Shown: in pieces, positions 34,263 through 45,800 of the stretch
Position numbering within the stretch: the stretch's first letter is position 1
Layout of the letters: every line of letters starts with the position of its first letter
From: Gamarada debralockiae
Lineage: Eukaryota > Ascomycota > Leotiomycetes > Helotiales > Hyphodiscaceae
Direction: 5' to 3'
DNA: 64,000 nt
NCBI GenBank assembly: GCA_002803225.1
Contig: NXFV01001091.1
Span: 62,001-126,000, forward strand
The notes under the pieces: generated by a model
Told to the model about the DNA's origin: nothing
Seen by the model: only the letters and a program-made list of their open reading frames with translations
Database searches by the model: none
Translations under genes and position numbers: made by a program

Positions 34263-36349
34263 TTAGTCTAGCCTTACCCCGCCGACTCTCTTAGCAAGTC
34301 GCTCCTCGGAAGCGTCCCGGGAATCAGGAGAACGCCGTTTAGGGGGTCGCTCACCAGTCGATTGTAAGATTGTGATCAATGTCAGCCAACCATTTGTAGA
34401 TGTCAGTTGGTAGCTTTCAGCCAGGTCGTGCTGGGTTGCTACGCGGCAGAGTAGAGCTTCTTCGTCCTGGTGGAACGGGGTTAGTAATGAGATCAAGGGA
34501 ATTTTAGAACGGGATTGAGAAATACCTTAGACAATATGCTGTACGTATGGAGGAAGCAGAGTAGATGGAAGTCGGAGACGGCAAAGATACCCTCGCTGTT
34601 CTTCTTGAACTCGAAATTCTTGTCCAGTTGCAAGCTTTTGGTGACTTGGCTGAGTTCTTGGGCCTGGCCGATGACAGCTCGGTTCTCGATAGGGAATGGT
34701 TCTCTCTTGGCGATGAAGGCTGGCTTTGGGTCTTGGGGGAAGCCGTGAGTTAATGTGACGAGGAGGTATTCAACAGGGAAGGAAGGTTTGGCGTTCTGTT
34801 GCACACTTGCACCATACTCGTTGATCTTTCGGTAGAAGACCTCGGGGATGTAGCGTGTGTGGCTTGCAGATCTATCATCCTCGTCTTCGTTGCGGACGAT
34901 CATGACTCCTGGATCAGCTGAGGGCTCAACGATGTCTGCTCTAACCATCTCCACGGCTGAATTCGATACTTGATACGCAGAGATAGTAATTTGACCAGTC
35001 TCATCTCCAGATATAACGCAGGTGACAAAGTTCGAGCCGAATCTACCAGTATCACTCCATTTCGTGGGCTTTGGATGTTGGGCTTGGAGTCGTGCCACGA
35101 ATGCAATTTCGAGGGAGGAAAGATAGTAGGAGTCGATATGTCTTTTGCAGATGACAGTTCCATCATTGGCGCCAGCATCGACCAGATCAGTCCAGATCAC
35201 TCCCACCTTCTCCAGACCACATAATCTCGCTAGTTCATCAATCTCTTTTTCGTTCTCCCATTCGTTCAGAGTCACACCATCAAGTTCATCAACTTGTGGC
35301 GGTTCGTAAATTGCTTCGACCACCGCCTTCACACCTAGCGGAACCTCTGTGTATTCGGCGTACCGTCCGTAGAGATATCCTAACCGTTGTGCACCAGATG
35401 CTCGCCAGAAATTGATGAAGTTGTTGACAATGCTCGAATCAGCGAACTCGACGTGATCGACCATGCGGAAGGGCTGTGGTTGTAAGGTGATGGCGCTAGG
35501 TTGACATTTGGTGCAGATACCCTCTGGCCATTGCGGATGTCCCGAAGGACAGTCTCTCTTAACACGGTAGTAAGGTTCGGTGAGGGGTGGCATAAAGGAG
35601 CTTCCAAGTTCAGGCTTGTTCGTAGCGGAGTTGATTTTGCGGAGATAGGAATGGAACGAGAGGTTCTTGATCTTCTTCTCTTCTAGGTACGAAGCGTTGA
35701 ATGGTTCAAGTGGCATGCAATAATCGCACATTCCCTTGTCGCCATGTCGACACATTTTCTGGTCCTTCTTTCTTGGTATCTTGCCATCCTGCTTGTCTAA
35801 TCTATCGTCCAACGGAGATTGTCTGACCACTTCCCACGGGTTCTTGATCTTCTCGGATGGTGAGGTCACTGAAAGAGGTTCGATTGGTAGGTCTTCGGTT
35901 GGAAGTATCGCTTTTCCGTTGAGACGGTTCGTGGAGGATATAGGATGGATGGGGATCGAGGCAGTCGTTGCACCATTCGAGTGGCCATTCTCCAGCGCTG
36001 CCTTCCGCTTGTAGGTCAGGAAAAAGAGCTCACCATGGCTATAAAAGTAAAAGTCAGATAGGACTCTGTCAGCGTGGCACAGTTCGTCTTACCTAACATT
36101 GAGCCGTGAAACCTCGAAAGGTGCAATATCCGTCAATCGTCTTACCTGCCCATCTGCTGGCGCATTTGAAAATGTCATCGTATTGAAGTCGACGTTGTCG
36201 GGTAGGACCTCTGATAACTGGAGACAGTCAGCATGTATCTTGCCTTATCATAAGTACTCGCGCACCTTCTGTGCGATCCGGCCAAAGGTATCAGTCTCTT
36301 CGACGATGATTCGGAAGGTCCCATCGGGACCTCGAAATCTGAGAAGCAT
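34263..36349 (-). CDS. npl4: Nuclear protein localization protein 4 (Cdc48/p97 cofactor)
   Basis: Minus-strand exons are 36349..36266, 36217..36093, 36038..34526 and 34466..34263, giving 641 residues. The N-terminal ubiquitin-like region starts [15 protein letters not shown] zinc-binding zf-NPL4 region follows with [13 protein letters not shown] and [16 protein letters not shown]. Then comes the catalytically inactive MPN-type domain ([29 protein letters not shown]). Npl4 forms a dimer with Ufd1 that recruits ubiquitinated substrates to the Cdc48 ATPase, as in ER-associated degradation. The final exon contributes the helical C-terminus ending GGVRLD. Introns are 48, 54 and 59 bp; the last uses a weak GTATTT donor but is required by frame. 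It diverges from Sec66. Confidence 0.95.
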
Positions 36350-36757
36350 GATGCTTGTAGGATTTCAAATATTGTGGTGTTTGGAGAAACAGAAGATGGC
36401 AGTGGCAGACGGTATGTCTGTCAAGTTGTGAATGAACAAATGTCTTCAAGTTGTGTTGCTGTTTTGTAAAAGGTGGCATGGAAGAGAGTGGAAAGCTTGA
36501 GCTTCGACGAAGCTATCTCAGCGCCGCCTCGCGAGTGAATTCGTACCCGCGTTCAGCCTGGCTGTCGGCAAATCTCCGGCCTGAATTATTTCGGGCTGGG
36601 GAAGACAACTTGGCCTCAATGGAATTTAATAAAGACGAACTTCGAGAAGACATGTCTAACGCATAACACCCAAATTTTCATTTTTTTTTCATTCAAATTT
36701 TCGCACATTCACGCTCTTTCTGGTTTACCGTCAGCTGAGAAAGAAAACAGTTCCACG
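36350..36757. promoter_or_regulatory. Divergent promoter region Npl4 / Sec66
   Basis: 408 bp separates the start codons of two genes that both serve the ER: one in protein extraction, one in import. Shared regulation is possible but not shown by any motif I can name. Confidence 0.45.
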
Positions 36758-37454
36758 ATGTTCGAGATCGACTGGAAGGGGTTAATCCTCCCTTTTGCAT
36801 ACATTGGTGTGCTACTTGGTTCTCTGATCACATTCTCTTCATTGTATCGAAAGCGGAAAGCAGGTCAGTCATCTTTGAGTTCTAAAATCAATCTGCATCT
36901 TCTAATGCTTCACAGCTGCATCCGCGACTCTTGCGCCGTGGTTCCCTCCGCACATGCAACGAAACATCTATCTCTCTTTACTACACCTTGAGCCCCAGGA
37001 AGGAAAGGAGAAGGCAGTCGCAGTTCCCGAGAGTGTTCTACGCGCTGCACTCTTGCGACGAGCAGTGGAGGATATTCACCGAATCATTCAAGTCAGAAGC
37101 GCTAAGCAGGCGTGCAGTACTCTTCTGCAACGTGGCAGTGTTGGAGATGATTTGTGGCAACGATTCTTGAGAGCTGAGAAGGAAATGGAAGAGGAGCTTA
37201 GAGATGTGGTTATGGAGGTAGGTTTACTGCTGTCGCGTGCTCGACCAATTTCTCACAAGTTGTAGGCAAATGCGCTATCACCAAACTGGGGCCAGACTAT
37301 CTTCCAATCTGCAAATGAGATTGCTGCGAATTCCGTCCTCCGAAAGCGACTCGATGAGATCCAAGCACAAACCGAGGCGGAGAAGGAGTGGTGGGAAAAG
37401 CGACGAGAGTCAATATCAGGGGAGTTCATGAAAGAGCTAGAGGGAAAAGCTTGA
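36758..37454 (+). CDS. sec66: Sec66/Sec71-type subunit of the Sec63 translocation complex
   Basis: Exons are 36758..36863, 36916..37217 and 37266..37454 (introns 52 and 48 bp), giving 198 residues. One membrane segment lies near residues 9-29 (LILPFAYIGVLLGSLITF), followed by a basic YRKRKA stop-transfer. The cytosolic part begins with the family motif WFPPHMQRNIYLSLL. It continues through helices (LLRRAVEDIHRII, LLQRGSVGDDLWQRF) to a Lys-rich end. Sec66 joins Sec62, Sec63 and Sec72 for post-translational import into the ER. Length and order match the family. Confidence 0.92.
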
Positions 37455-38312
37455 TGGCGCTCCCAAGATTTGGCAGGTTAGAATGTGTTGGACGGTCTCG
37501 GGTCACCCATGCACTTCTAGAGGAAGGCGGAGAAAGAATAAAGTGGAAGAAGTCCGGGTTGCGGAAGCCTAGACCTCTTTGTAAAATGATCATGGGGTAC
37601 TGGTACATACTGGAGTTTCGGTGCACAGGGACATTGCATTGTAAGATACATTGCTGGCAGGCTTAGATCAAGTCTTGCAATTCGAAATCAGTTCGCGAGT
37701 CTGTCCCATCCTGGATGAGTCCTTCCTATTCTGATTCTCACTCCAACCCTTTAGGTTTCTTACTCGAGCGAGTAAAACCCGGTGCTTTTGCCTGCCATAC
37801 CTGTAAAATCGAGTCACGGACCTCTTTTCCTTTGTTCCCCTATTGTCACAAAGATCCCAAAATCACCAAAGACACAATTGAGAAACCTCGTTAGCCTTAC
37901 CACTCAACAAAGGCTTGAAAGTTCCGAAAATAGAACTTCTTTCACTCCTTCCCAATATTCCGGAGCTTCATAGAAAATAAGCAAAGGCCATGCATGTTTA
38001 GACACAAAGAGACGCTCTCACAATGGTTTAAGTTTCATACATAAAGGTGTTTGCTCGTCCATTCTCCAGCAATCTAAGGCCAACGAATCTCTTCTGCACG
38101 TTCTCTTATTGCATTCGATTTCTCTCGTGAATCATCCACACGCTGCTGACAGCTTCACATTGTCTTCCAGTCATTACTTGAATACATTGATCTGGACGTT
38201 CAAAGTCTTTGAGAATCATTCTAATTATTCATATCCTCATCCTTCCTCTTTAGCGTACAAGTACAATCCAACGCTCAAGCATCCAGCAAAGCATACACAA
38301 ACAAACCACAAA
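37455..38312. other. Intergenic, no gene seen
   Basis: Sec66 3' flank and the leader of the next gene. An open frame runs in from 38109, but it is Ser/His-rich and lacks conserved sequence. Confidence 0.45.
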
Positions 38313-38771
38313 ATGTACCAACAATCCAAGACCCCCACCAACCCTCCACCTACCAGCTCCCAAACCAGTACTAACATGCTCACCCGCCGAACCCCCAACC
38401 CGGCCCTCGCCCAAAAAATCTCACAAATGGCGCTCCCCCTCGCGCCCCTCGTCCGGATCACCTCTGGAGAAGTACACCCCTCCTTCCCGGCCACGCTGCT
38501 CAACTTCTGGGTCCTGACCTCCGAACAACTCGACGAGCTAGCACACTTCTATCATCAACGAACACCGAGTGTGTGGAGTGCGCATTATCCGTGCCCAGTG
38601 ATTTGGGGGAAAGGCTTAGGATTGGAGGAGAAGCGGAGGAAGATTGGTCGGTTTATTGGGTTGAGGGGTTGTGAGAGTCCGGTTCGAAGTGAGGAGGAAC
38701 TTACGAGGGGTGTGAGGGAGATGGGCAGGAGGGAGGAGGAGGCGATTTGGAGGTGGAAGGGAAGGTTCTGA
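38313..38771 (+). CDS. Small uncharacterised fungal protein
   Basis: Intronless, 152 residues from the ATG at 38313 (AAAATGTAC context, MYQQSKTP). An in-frame ATG at 38109 would add 68 residues but is less likely. Residues 1-30 are Thr/Pro/Ser-rich. The core FPATLLNFWVLTSEQLDELA with FYHQRTP, then YPCPVIW, looks conserved in style. A charged helical C-terminus follows. I recall similar small proteins in other moulds but know of no function. No signal peptide or membrane segment is seen. Confidence 0.7.
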   Translation: MYQQSKTPTNPPPTSSQTSTNMLTRRTPNPALAQKISQMALPLAPLVRITSGEVHPSFPATLLNFWVLTSEQLDELAHFYHQRTPSVWSAHYPCPVIWGKGLGLEEKRRKIGRFIGLRGCESPVRSEEELTRGVREMGRREEEAIWRWKGRF

Positions 38772-38962
38772 GCTTTGGGTGATGTGACGGGGAGAGATCC
38801 CGGAGTGAGGGGAAGTATATTGAGTGCTCGGGAGGCAATTTGATATTTAGCGTGTTCATTTACATTGTGAGACTTTTGAATTTCGAGAGAATTGGATATC
38901 CTCATCATACATCTCTTCATTATTTGTTACGGAAGGGTGCTCTGTGACAAGGTGCCGTTCGC

Positions 38963-41397
38963 TCATAGTCCTTTCCATACAGACTTCGCCAAGTGATCCA
39001 CCTTCTTCTTACTCTGCTTGATCATACCCAACAGCTTCAAGTCCGCTAGGCCTCTATAGAACAGCATCAATGCAGTCCGTTCATCACACCCCTCACCATC
39101 CTCCCCTCCAACAATACTAAAGAACGCAGTCCAAATATCAGAGATATTGACCAGAGTCCCACTTTCGAGATACATCTGATACAGGATAGCAGTAGCAGGT
39201 TTATTGGCAGACAGCGCCTCTCCATCCGCCTCACAGCTGTCCAAGTAATCCTGAGGCGCAGATAAAGCTCGCTCGATTGCGAACCTCGGTCGAGGCGTGA
39301 AGACATCTCTGTACGGTGATATCGAATCGTAGAGCCAGATTTCGTTCAAGAACAAATCTTGCGGACTCTCGAACATAAAGGATTGCTCAAGGACTTTTAA
39401 TAAACGGTCTATGAGTCCTGTGTATTCGATGTCTTCCTTCGAAAGCGTGGATTTCTCGTAGCTAAGTTGTACTTTTTGGGCGATGACTGTTGTTCGTAGA
39501 CCTTTGCTGTGGACGGCGTAGCTGCTTCGAACGGGTTTCCCAGTCTTTGTGGATTCTTTTATCAAAGAGGTGACCTGCTTCTGGATCTCCTTCATTTCTT
39601 GAAGTAACTCTGATTCCTGAACTTCCTCTAGCCAACCTTCCAGATCGAGTTCCGGATTTCCAGCTTCCATCGCCCCTTCGATAGAGTTGATGAAAACTAT
39701 CAAAGCCTCGGGACTCATTTTCTTGACTGAGTCGAGCACACATCGAACTGTATCCGATTCGCTGAGAATACCTTTGAAAGCTTTTAAGTAAAGGTCAATC
39801 TGTCCAACAAGTCCAGGTGAAGCAACGGACAAGACATGCAGAGCTCGCAGGAGTTTGGTGACCTTTTCGTCCTTTGCGTCGAGTGATTTCTCGATCTCTC
39901 CGAGAAGGACTTCATCGTCCTCCAGCAAGCCTCGTGAGAGAGTGGTAGCTTGGTTGTCCACCAACGATTCGACCAACTTCCGGAATGAAGGAAGCATTCG
40001 AATAGCCTCATAATGCTCGGGCTGAAGAAGCTTTCGAAGTGACCCAGAGGATATTGCCGGATCATTAAGGACACTCAATGGGTTTGCATAAAAGTGGCAC
40101 ATGTATGCATACTAACACTGTCAGCCACGACTCATGGACTTTGATGCCTACTCTACCTTCAATGCAGCGGTAAAAGCCTGTACACTCTGGACATGGTCAT
40201 GCTGTCTCTCCATGAGACTTGCCAAAAGCGTAGGACCCAGTCGAATGGATGCCTTAGAGCCTGCAATAGCTTTTTTAAAGACACGCTCAAGGATCAAGCT
40301 CGTCTGTTCGACATCGAACTGGGCGCCATATAAGCAACGGCTGGCGGCTCTCGAAAGTCTCTCATGAAAAAGCTCGACTGAGGTAGCAATTCCGAAGAGG
40401 AGCACAAAGGGAATGCGATCTATCCAGGAGCTACAAATCATTAACATGGAAGGGAGTTATGGAGTAGAATAGACATACCTAAACAATGTGATTAACTCAG
40501 CAAGCAAGACAGAATCAAACGCTTCACTGTCTTGAAATGCCACAATTACTTTCTTCGTTCCATGGGTTTTGATGTATCCATTCAGTATTTCCAAATCGTA
40601 ATTCAGGAGTTTGCGACCCTGTACCGTCAGAATATGTACAGTAATGGTCAAAGGAGAACACTCACATCTCGCTCAAAAGGTGCTCCTTCCTCCTCATCAT
40701 CTATAGATCTCTGTTTTGTGGCATCACGAATGAGCTGTTTGAGGGTAGCTTTCAAGTTGGAGGCATCTCCCGACCGCAAAGTAACGACTGGACCATTGAC
40801 TTCTTCCCTCAGCCACTCTGACAACTGCTTGAAGAGCAGACTTTGAGAAGCGATATTGGGGCCTGTCACGATAAACCCAGCTGGTACTGTATCCCTATCC
40901 AACACATTAGCTCTCATACACCATCCAACATTCGAAGTGATGCTTACTCTGTCTGTATGGTATCTTGTACGAAGGACGTAACCTCTGCCAATGTTCCCTC
41001 ATTTGCCTCCCCTAAAATAGACTTCCGTATTCTTCAGTATACTGTCCCTTCTCCTACTTATTCGGCGTACCTGAATCCGCTCCTGTGTCTCTTCCCAGCA
41101 TCTTGTAAAAAGTTCCCGCCGCAGATTCACGCTCTCAGGACTCTCCAAGCCATTGAGCAAGCTCTCGAATTGGAAAGCTTGGATGTCATCCTGCCTGTCT
41201 GCAACTTTTGTCGGCTTCGATATCCTCCTTCGTTTTGTAGGGCGTTCAGGCGTGTCGTCGCTGGTTGTAAAAGGGGTGAATATGTAGGCTGGCTGCAAAG
41301 GAACTTAGTTTTGGTTTCTTATTCTTTAGAAGGATTTTACCTTATGATCGCTAGCATCAAAGCTATCAGTACTATTGTTTTCTCCATCGACGGACAT
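38963..41397 (-). CDS. orc3: Origin recognition complex subunit 3
   Basis: Minus-strand exons: 41397..41341, 41292..41058, 41011..40948, 40894..40666, 40618..40479, 40430..40157 and 40111..38963; 715 residues. The N-terminal region carries a basic stretch (RPTKRRRISKPTK) likely to be a nuclear signal. The ATPase-like fold is seen as AGFIVTGPNIASQSLLFKQL, with DSVLLAELITLF and RIPFVLLFGIATS. The C-terminal winged-helix part starts ALKYAYMCHFYANPLS, a strong Orc3 marker. Orc3 is an ATP-independent subunit of the complex that marks replication origins. Introns are all 45-53 bp. Intron 2 is unusual: the obvious GTACGC donor breaks the frame, and a GTAGGA donor 13 bases later restores it (46 bp intron). 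Confidence 0.93.
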
Positions 41398-41534
41398 TTT
41401 AAGATGCAGATTGCTCCAAGACCGCGGTTGTGGAAAACGCGTCGGCGGAGCTTTCGCGACTCCCCGATGTCATTGACCAAAAAAGTAGTTGACTAGAACC
41501 TCTGCATTTTACAAAACATCAACAGCCAACACTT
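41398..41534. promoter_or_regulatory. Compact 137 bp divergent promoter, Orc3 / PPR protein
   Basis: Only 137 bp separate the two ATG codons, so both genes must share this promoter. A cell-cycle MluI-type ACGCGT core is present as aaaacgcgtcgg near 41440, which is the type of site bound by MBF/SBF factors upstream of replication genes. That role here is inference. Confidence 0.45.
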
Positions 41535-44221
41535 ATGCCGCCCCCGCAACCTCTTTTGGCCTCCAGAATCCAAGGCTTTGTTTGCAGGTCATGTTTATCT
41601 AAATTACGAATACCACGAAACCAAATACCGCCATGGCTGTCACGATCTCTTGCTAGCAACAATGGGCCTCGACGGACCAAATTGCCCAAGGTCAAGAAGG
41701 ACTCCCATGACCAGGAAAGGGAGCCCAAGCCTGTTGTTAGAATTTTTGACCAGACTCCAGACGGTGTGCGGACTGAAGTGGAGAATGAGCCTGGGGATGA
41801 AGCCTTCCTCGAGTCTTTGCAGTCGACCATACGAGATGTGAAGGAAGAAATGAGTGCAGAGGGTGAGACGGAGGAGATCGATGATGAGGAACTACAGGAT
41901 CGTGTCATAGGAAGACATATGCAGAGTATGCTTCAGGGAGAGGCCTTGGAAAACTTTTTGGCGAAGAAGTTGGAGTCTCAGATGGAGGAGCTCAACGCTG
42001 AGATGGACAAGAGACTGGAGAACGTCGATTTGGAAAACATGTCTAAAGAGGAGCGCTCGAAAATTAGGGAGGAATTATATCAGCTTGCTAAAGATGGTAT
42101 GCTTTTGTTTTCTTCCCTTCTAATATTTGCTAATAATTTACAGGACCCCATCCTTCTGAGCAGCCCGACGTCCAACCAATAGAGCCAGAATTCACAGTTC
42201 CCATCGAAGGATTCCCAAATGAAATCAAGCCGCATTTAAGGATTCTAAACCGCGCTCTACGCTCAGCCAAAACGAAACTCGAGGAAGGCACATTGGACAA
42301 ACGAATGGCGCAAGAAACATGGAGGGCTTATAACCGTTGTCGAGGGGCTTTCGTATCAGATCCATATAGGGTTCCTGACGAAGTTTGGCAGCTGCTTTGG
42401 AATGTTTTCGCGGACCCAAACTCATTAAACAACAGCTATCTGAAACTTCTCGGAGAGGATATGACAAATGCTGGTTTGCCTTTGCAAGACTGGCAGCGAC
42501 TCTTCTACATCCAAGCTAAATTTATTGCGGGAGAGTCTCTCTCTGCTATAGATCAATGGAAAGGGTATGAGGTGACCATGGGCAGAAATCCCGATACTTT
42601 CAAAAACTACTGGGAACTTGGTGTCAGTATGTACTGTCAAAGCCATCAGCTTGACAAAGCTTTGAAAGCGGCAGAGACTCTTATCCAATCCGCGAAAGAT
42701 GCAACAGAGTTTCGAACATTTATACCCATAATTCAGGCCTTTCTCTCTTCGAATGAAGTGGGGAGGAAACAAAAGGCATGGGCCTTGTACATCAGATTAA
42801 GGCTCGGCTTGGGTTCACAGATGGAAATGAAAGACTATGACGCCGTTGCGTCGATGTTTTTCGAGGCCGATCTACCAGATCTAGCTCTTGGAGTCTTCAA
42901 AGACATGATGCTTACGGGTGATGCATCTGCTGGACAGCATGACTCCATGGTGCTGTACGGAAATGGACCAGGTGTCAAGAGTGACCAAGATCTCATGAAA
43001 GTTGGTGGGAACAAACTCACCTGGGATGACCCTCGAATTCTGTCCAAACTCCCCGCCAAATTCAACAACAAGTTCTTTTTCGGTAAATGGCTAAAGAAAC
43101 TCATCGCAGAGGGAGAATTCGATGCCTCAATCAAAGTCTTTAACCTTATGCATGAGCGCGGAATTTGCCCTGATCCAAAATATGTCAATGGCCTTATCGG
43201 AGCATGGCTGCGCACCGGGAACGCACGATATCACAAATTAGCAGAGGATACTGCCTGGAGGATGATCCAAGAAAGATTGCAGTATGTTGAGAACCGGGAG
43301 ACTGCTGCTGCTTTGACCTTTCCTCTCAGAGCGGTCGGCTGGGAGGATAAACCCAGCAACAAGCCAATTTTTCGCCATCCGAGGGCCACAATCGAAACCT
43401 TTTCAGTACTCATCGAAGATTATAGACGAAGGCAAAGACACGACCGTATGAGAGATCTTTTTGATGCACTAAAGCAAGCAAAAATACGACCCAGTACTTT
43501 CTTCATGAATCAGCTGATGATGATCGACTCGGAAATTCCACAGTTTTACGCGTGGGATACGTATACCTCTCTTACGCGAACGCAAGGAGTCAAACCCGAT
43601 TTCGACACATTTGCGTTTCTTTGGTATCTGGCCAAAAAGGCTGTGGATCCTATTTTTTCAAATTTGGCGAACAAACCCAGGCTGGCCAAACGACTACAGA
43701 ACGCAGATGTTCCTAGGTTTATGTTCGCTGAAATGGCAAGATGGGCTCCTACACTGAACAACAAGGCCCGACTACCCAGAGAGCTGTACGACATGATAAT
43801 CCTATCCTTTAGTCTTGCTCAAGACCAGCCAGGGACTGCGGTTGCCTTGCGTGCGCTACAGCGGCATTTCAACATGTTTCCCAACGAAAACACTGTCCGT
43901 ACTATTGTAATTCAACTTGCTGGGGCAGGCCTTAAAAAACAAGTGCGGCTTAACCTCAAAAGGTCAGTTGTTGTCAAGGAGAGAGTGGCCCAGGTGACGA
44001 AGCTTCTCGAGGGCTTCAAGAAACGGCGGGTTGATGCTTTATTGGAACAGGGGATTATCTTTGAGGAGTTGGAAGGGGATGCAAAGCTGGAAGAGTCTTT
44101 GGTTTTGTTGTCCAATCTCCTTCGACACGTTACCCAAATCAGATTAGAGGAGGGGCAGGACGTCGCTCAACTCTTTGAGGCTGCGGGCAACGACATGGGC
44201 GTACCAGAGTGTGTTTCTTGA
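41535..44221 (+). CDS. Mitochondrial pentatricopeptide-repeat-like protein
   Basis: Exons are 41535..42096 and 42144..44221 (47 bp intron), giving 879 residues. The start is a basic presequence (MPPPQPLLASRIQGFVCRSC...RSLAS). An acidic coiled stretch follows (about 110-190), then helical-hairpin repeats. Examples are the segment with LALGVFKDMMLTGD, the one with ASIKVFNLMHERGICPDP, and RMRDLFDALKQAKIRPSTF. They have the PPR look of paired helices ending in a hydrophobic-Pro-D/N turn. Fungal PPR proteins bind mitochondrial transcripts for stability or translation. The family member is not identified; it resembles large fungal PPR proteins of the Cya5 kind only in general layout. Confidence 0.8.
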
Positions 44222-44789
44222 GTAACCACGACGCAGATAGATCATGCGGTTCAGGTCAATGAGAATTGGAGAAAGGAGGGTTAAGTCGATACGGATGCGA
44301 AGCTTTAGGAAGCTGCACGACTAATGGTGGAAACTTTTGGAGACTGGAAGTCGGCTTACATGTCCATAAGAGGCGGATATGAGTGACGTAGAGAGGTACT
44401 CCGCTGAGAGCACTCAGCCACAAGGAAAGTAGAAGGTCAGACTCCTGGATCACAAGCATGTCATGCCATGTAACGAGTAGATATAGATGTATATTAGTTG
44501 TAATGATACCACTCAGCGACTTTCTTTGGCTTACAAGCATGTTGACGCGGGAGACTTAGAATGGAGACCTACCTTTCAAACTCAGATCACTTCGGATATG
44601 CTTCCCGAGTATTCGTGAAAACCGCACTACAGGCCATTACAATTACTTCACTCGATGTTTTCGATATACCTTAGAAACAGCGCATAACAATCACCAAAAG
44701 TGTGAACAGTATCAATGAGAACAACGCTTTGATTTCATAGCAATGGGTATCATGTTTCCAAACGCCGTCAATGCAAAATCCTATGCCTA
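44222..44789. other. Intergenic, convergent 3' flanks
   Basis: No gene is seen between the PPR and GPATCH11-like stops. Confidence 0.5.
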
Positions 44790-45800
44790 TCAATCATGAT
44801 CTTCCTCCGTAAGACCAGGACAGCCCTCCATTTCCTTGTCCGGGTATGTGTACTTGCACCAGAAGCAGTAATGGTATTCCTGCCTCAAATACTCAACAAG
44901 CTTCTGCAATCGATCAGCTGGATCCAGAGCATTGAACTCGTCCAACTCGGGATCTTCCTCATCAAGATCTTCTACGAGCATATATTGAGCTGCGTCCTTA
45001 CCCAAAGCTCTCTTGTCCTCTTTGTCTTCGTCGGGATCATCGTAGGTAGGTAATCGTGATAGACTCTGATGTAAATCGTAACGCATCCTTCGATCTCTCT
45101 CCTTTTCTTCCCTCTTTCGAATCAATCCTCGCCATAGTATATTGATCTGCTTCAGCGGCTTCGTAGATATCTTCCGCTTCTTCCCTCCATCCGCTTTCGT
45201 ATCGTCGAGCTCTTTGCCTGCCTCCAGAGCTGCTTCCTCTTCCCTCTCGCCATTCATACGCTCTGCAACCCTCATAGCCGCACCCACCATGCCCTCCAAC
45301 CTAACCTCATCCCTCTCTCTACGGACCCTCTCTCGATAATCCCCCTCCTCAGCCTTAACCCTCTTCCCTTCCCTCTCAACCTCCTCCCTAAACTTCCTCT
45401 TCTTCTCCGTATCCAATCCAATCCCACCCCGATCCTCCTTCATAGTAATTCCAATTGGCTCTGTCCTCGCATCCACATTGTTCTTACTACCCAGCGCAGC
45501 TCCTGGCTTGAAACCCATCTTCGCCATCATAGCTAGACCTTTGTTATTTGATGCCGTAGCGGGGTTTGTGAAGAGTGATGCGGAGAGTGCGGCTTCTCGA
45601 GCTGCTGCTTCGTCTGCAGCTTGCTCTGCCTTCGATTTCGTACGTCCTCGAGCTTCAGCTTCGCGCTCTTTGCGCATTCGTCGCTGGGTGTAGGTTTCTT
45701 TCTCTTTGGGTTTGGTGGGCTCTGCAATGATCATATTCATATAATCGTCCTCATCATCCTCCTCTGCCATATTTCCAGGAGGGGGATCTGGAGTAGGCAT
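44790..45800 (-). CDS. G-patch domain protein, GPATCH11/CCDC75-like
   Basis: A single exon of 336 residues. The N-terminus is acidic (EEDDEDDYMNMI), as in GPATCH11. The G-patch is at about 85-135 (MMAKMGFKPGAALG...EPIGITMKEDRGGIGL). A charged helical middle follows. The C-terminal cysteine-containing region (DUF4187-like) has YHYCFWCKYTYPDKEMEGCP and ends TEEDHD. G-patch proteins usually activate DEAH helicases or act in RNA processing; the vertebrate homologue is linked to the kinetochore and splicing. M11 is an alternative start. No introns are present. Confidence 0.9.
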   Translation of the reverse strand: MPTPDPPPGNMAEEDDEDDYMNMIIAEPTKPKEKETYTQRRMRKEREAEARGRTKSKAEQAADEAAAREAALSASLFTNPATASNNKGLAMMAKMGFKPGAALGSKNNVDARTEPIGITMKEDRGGIGLDTEKKRKFREEVEREGKRVKAEEGDYRERVRRERDEVRLEGMVGAAMRVAERMNGEREEEAALEAGKELDDTKADGGKKRKISTKPLKQINILWRGLIRKREEKERDRRMRYDLHQSLSRLPTYDDPDEDKEDKRALGKDAAQYMLVEDLDEEDPELDEFNALDPADRLQKLVEYLRQEYHYCFWCKYTYPDKEMEGCPGLTEEDHD

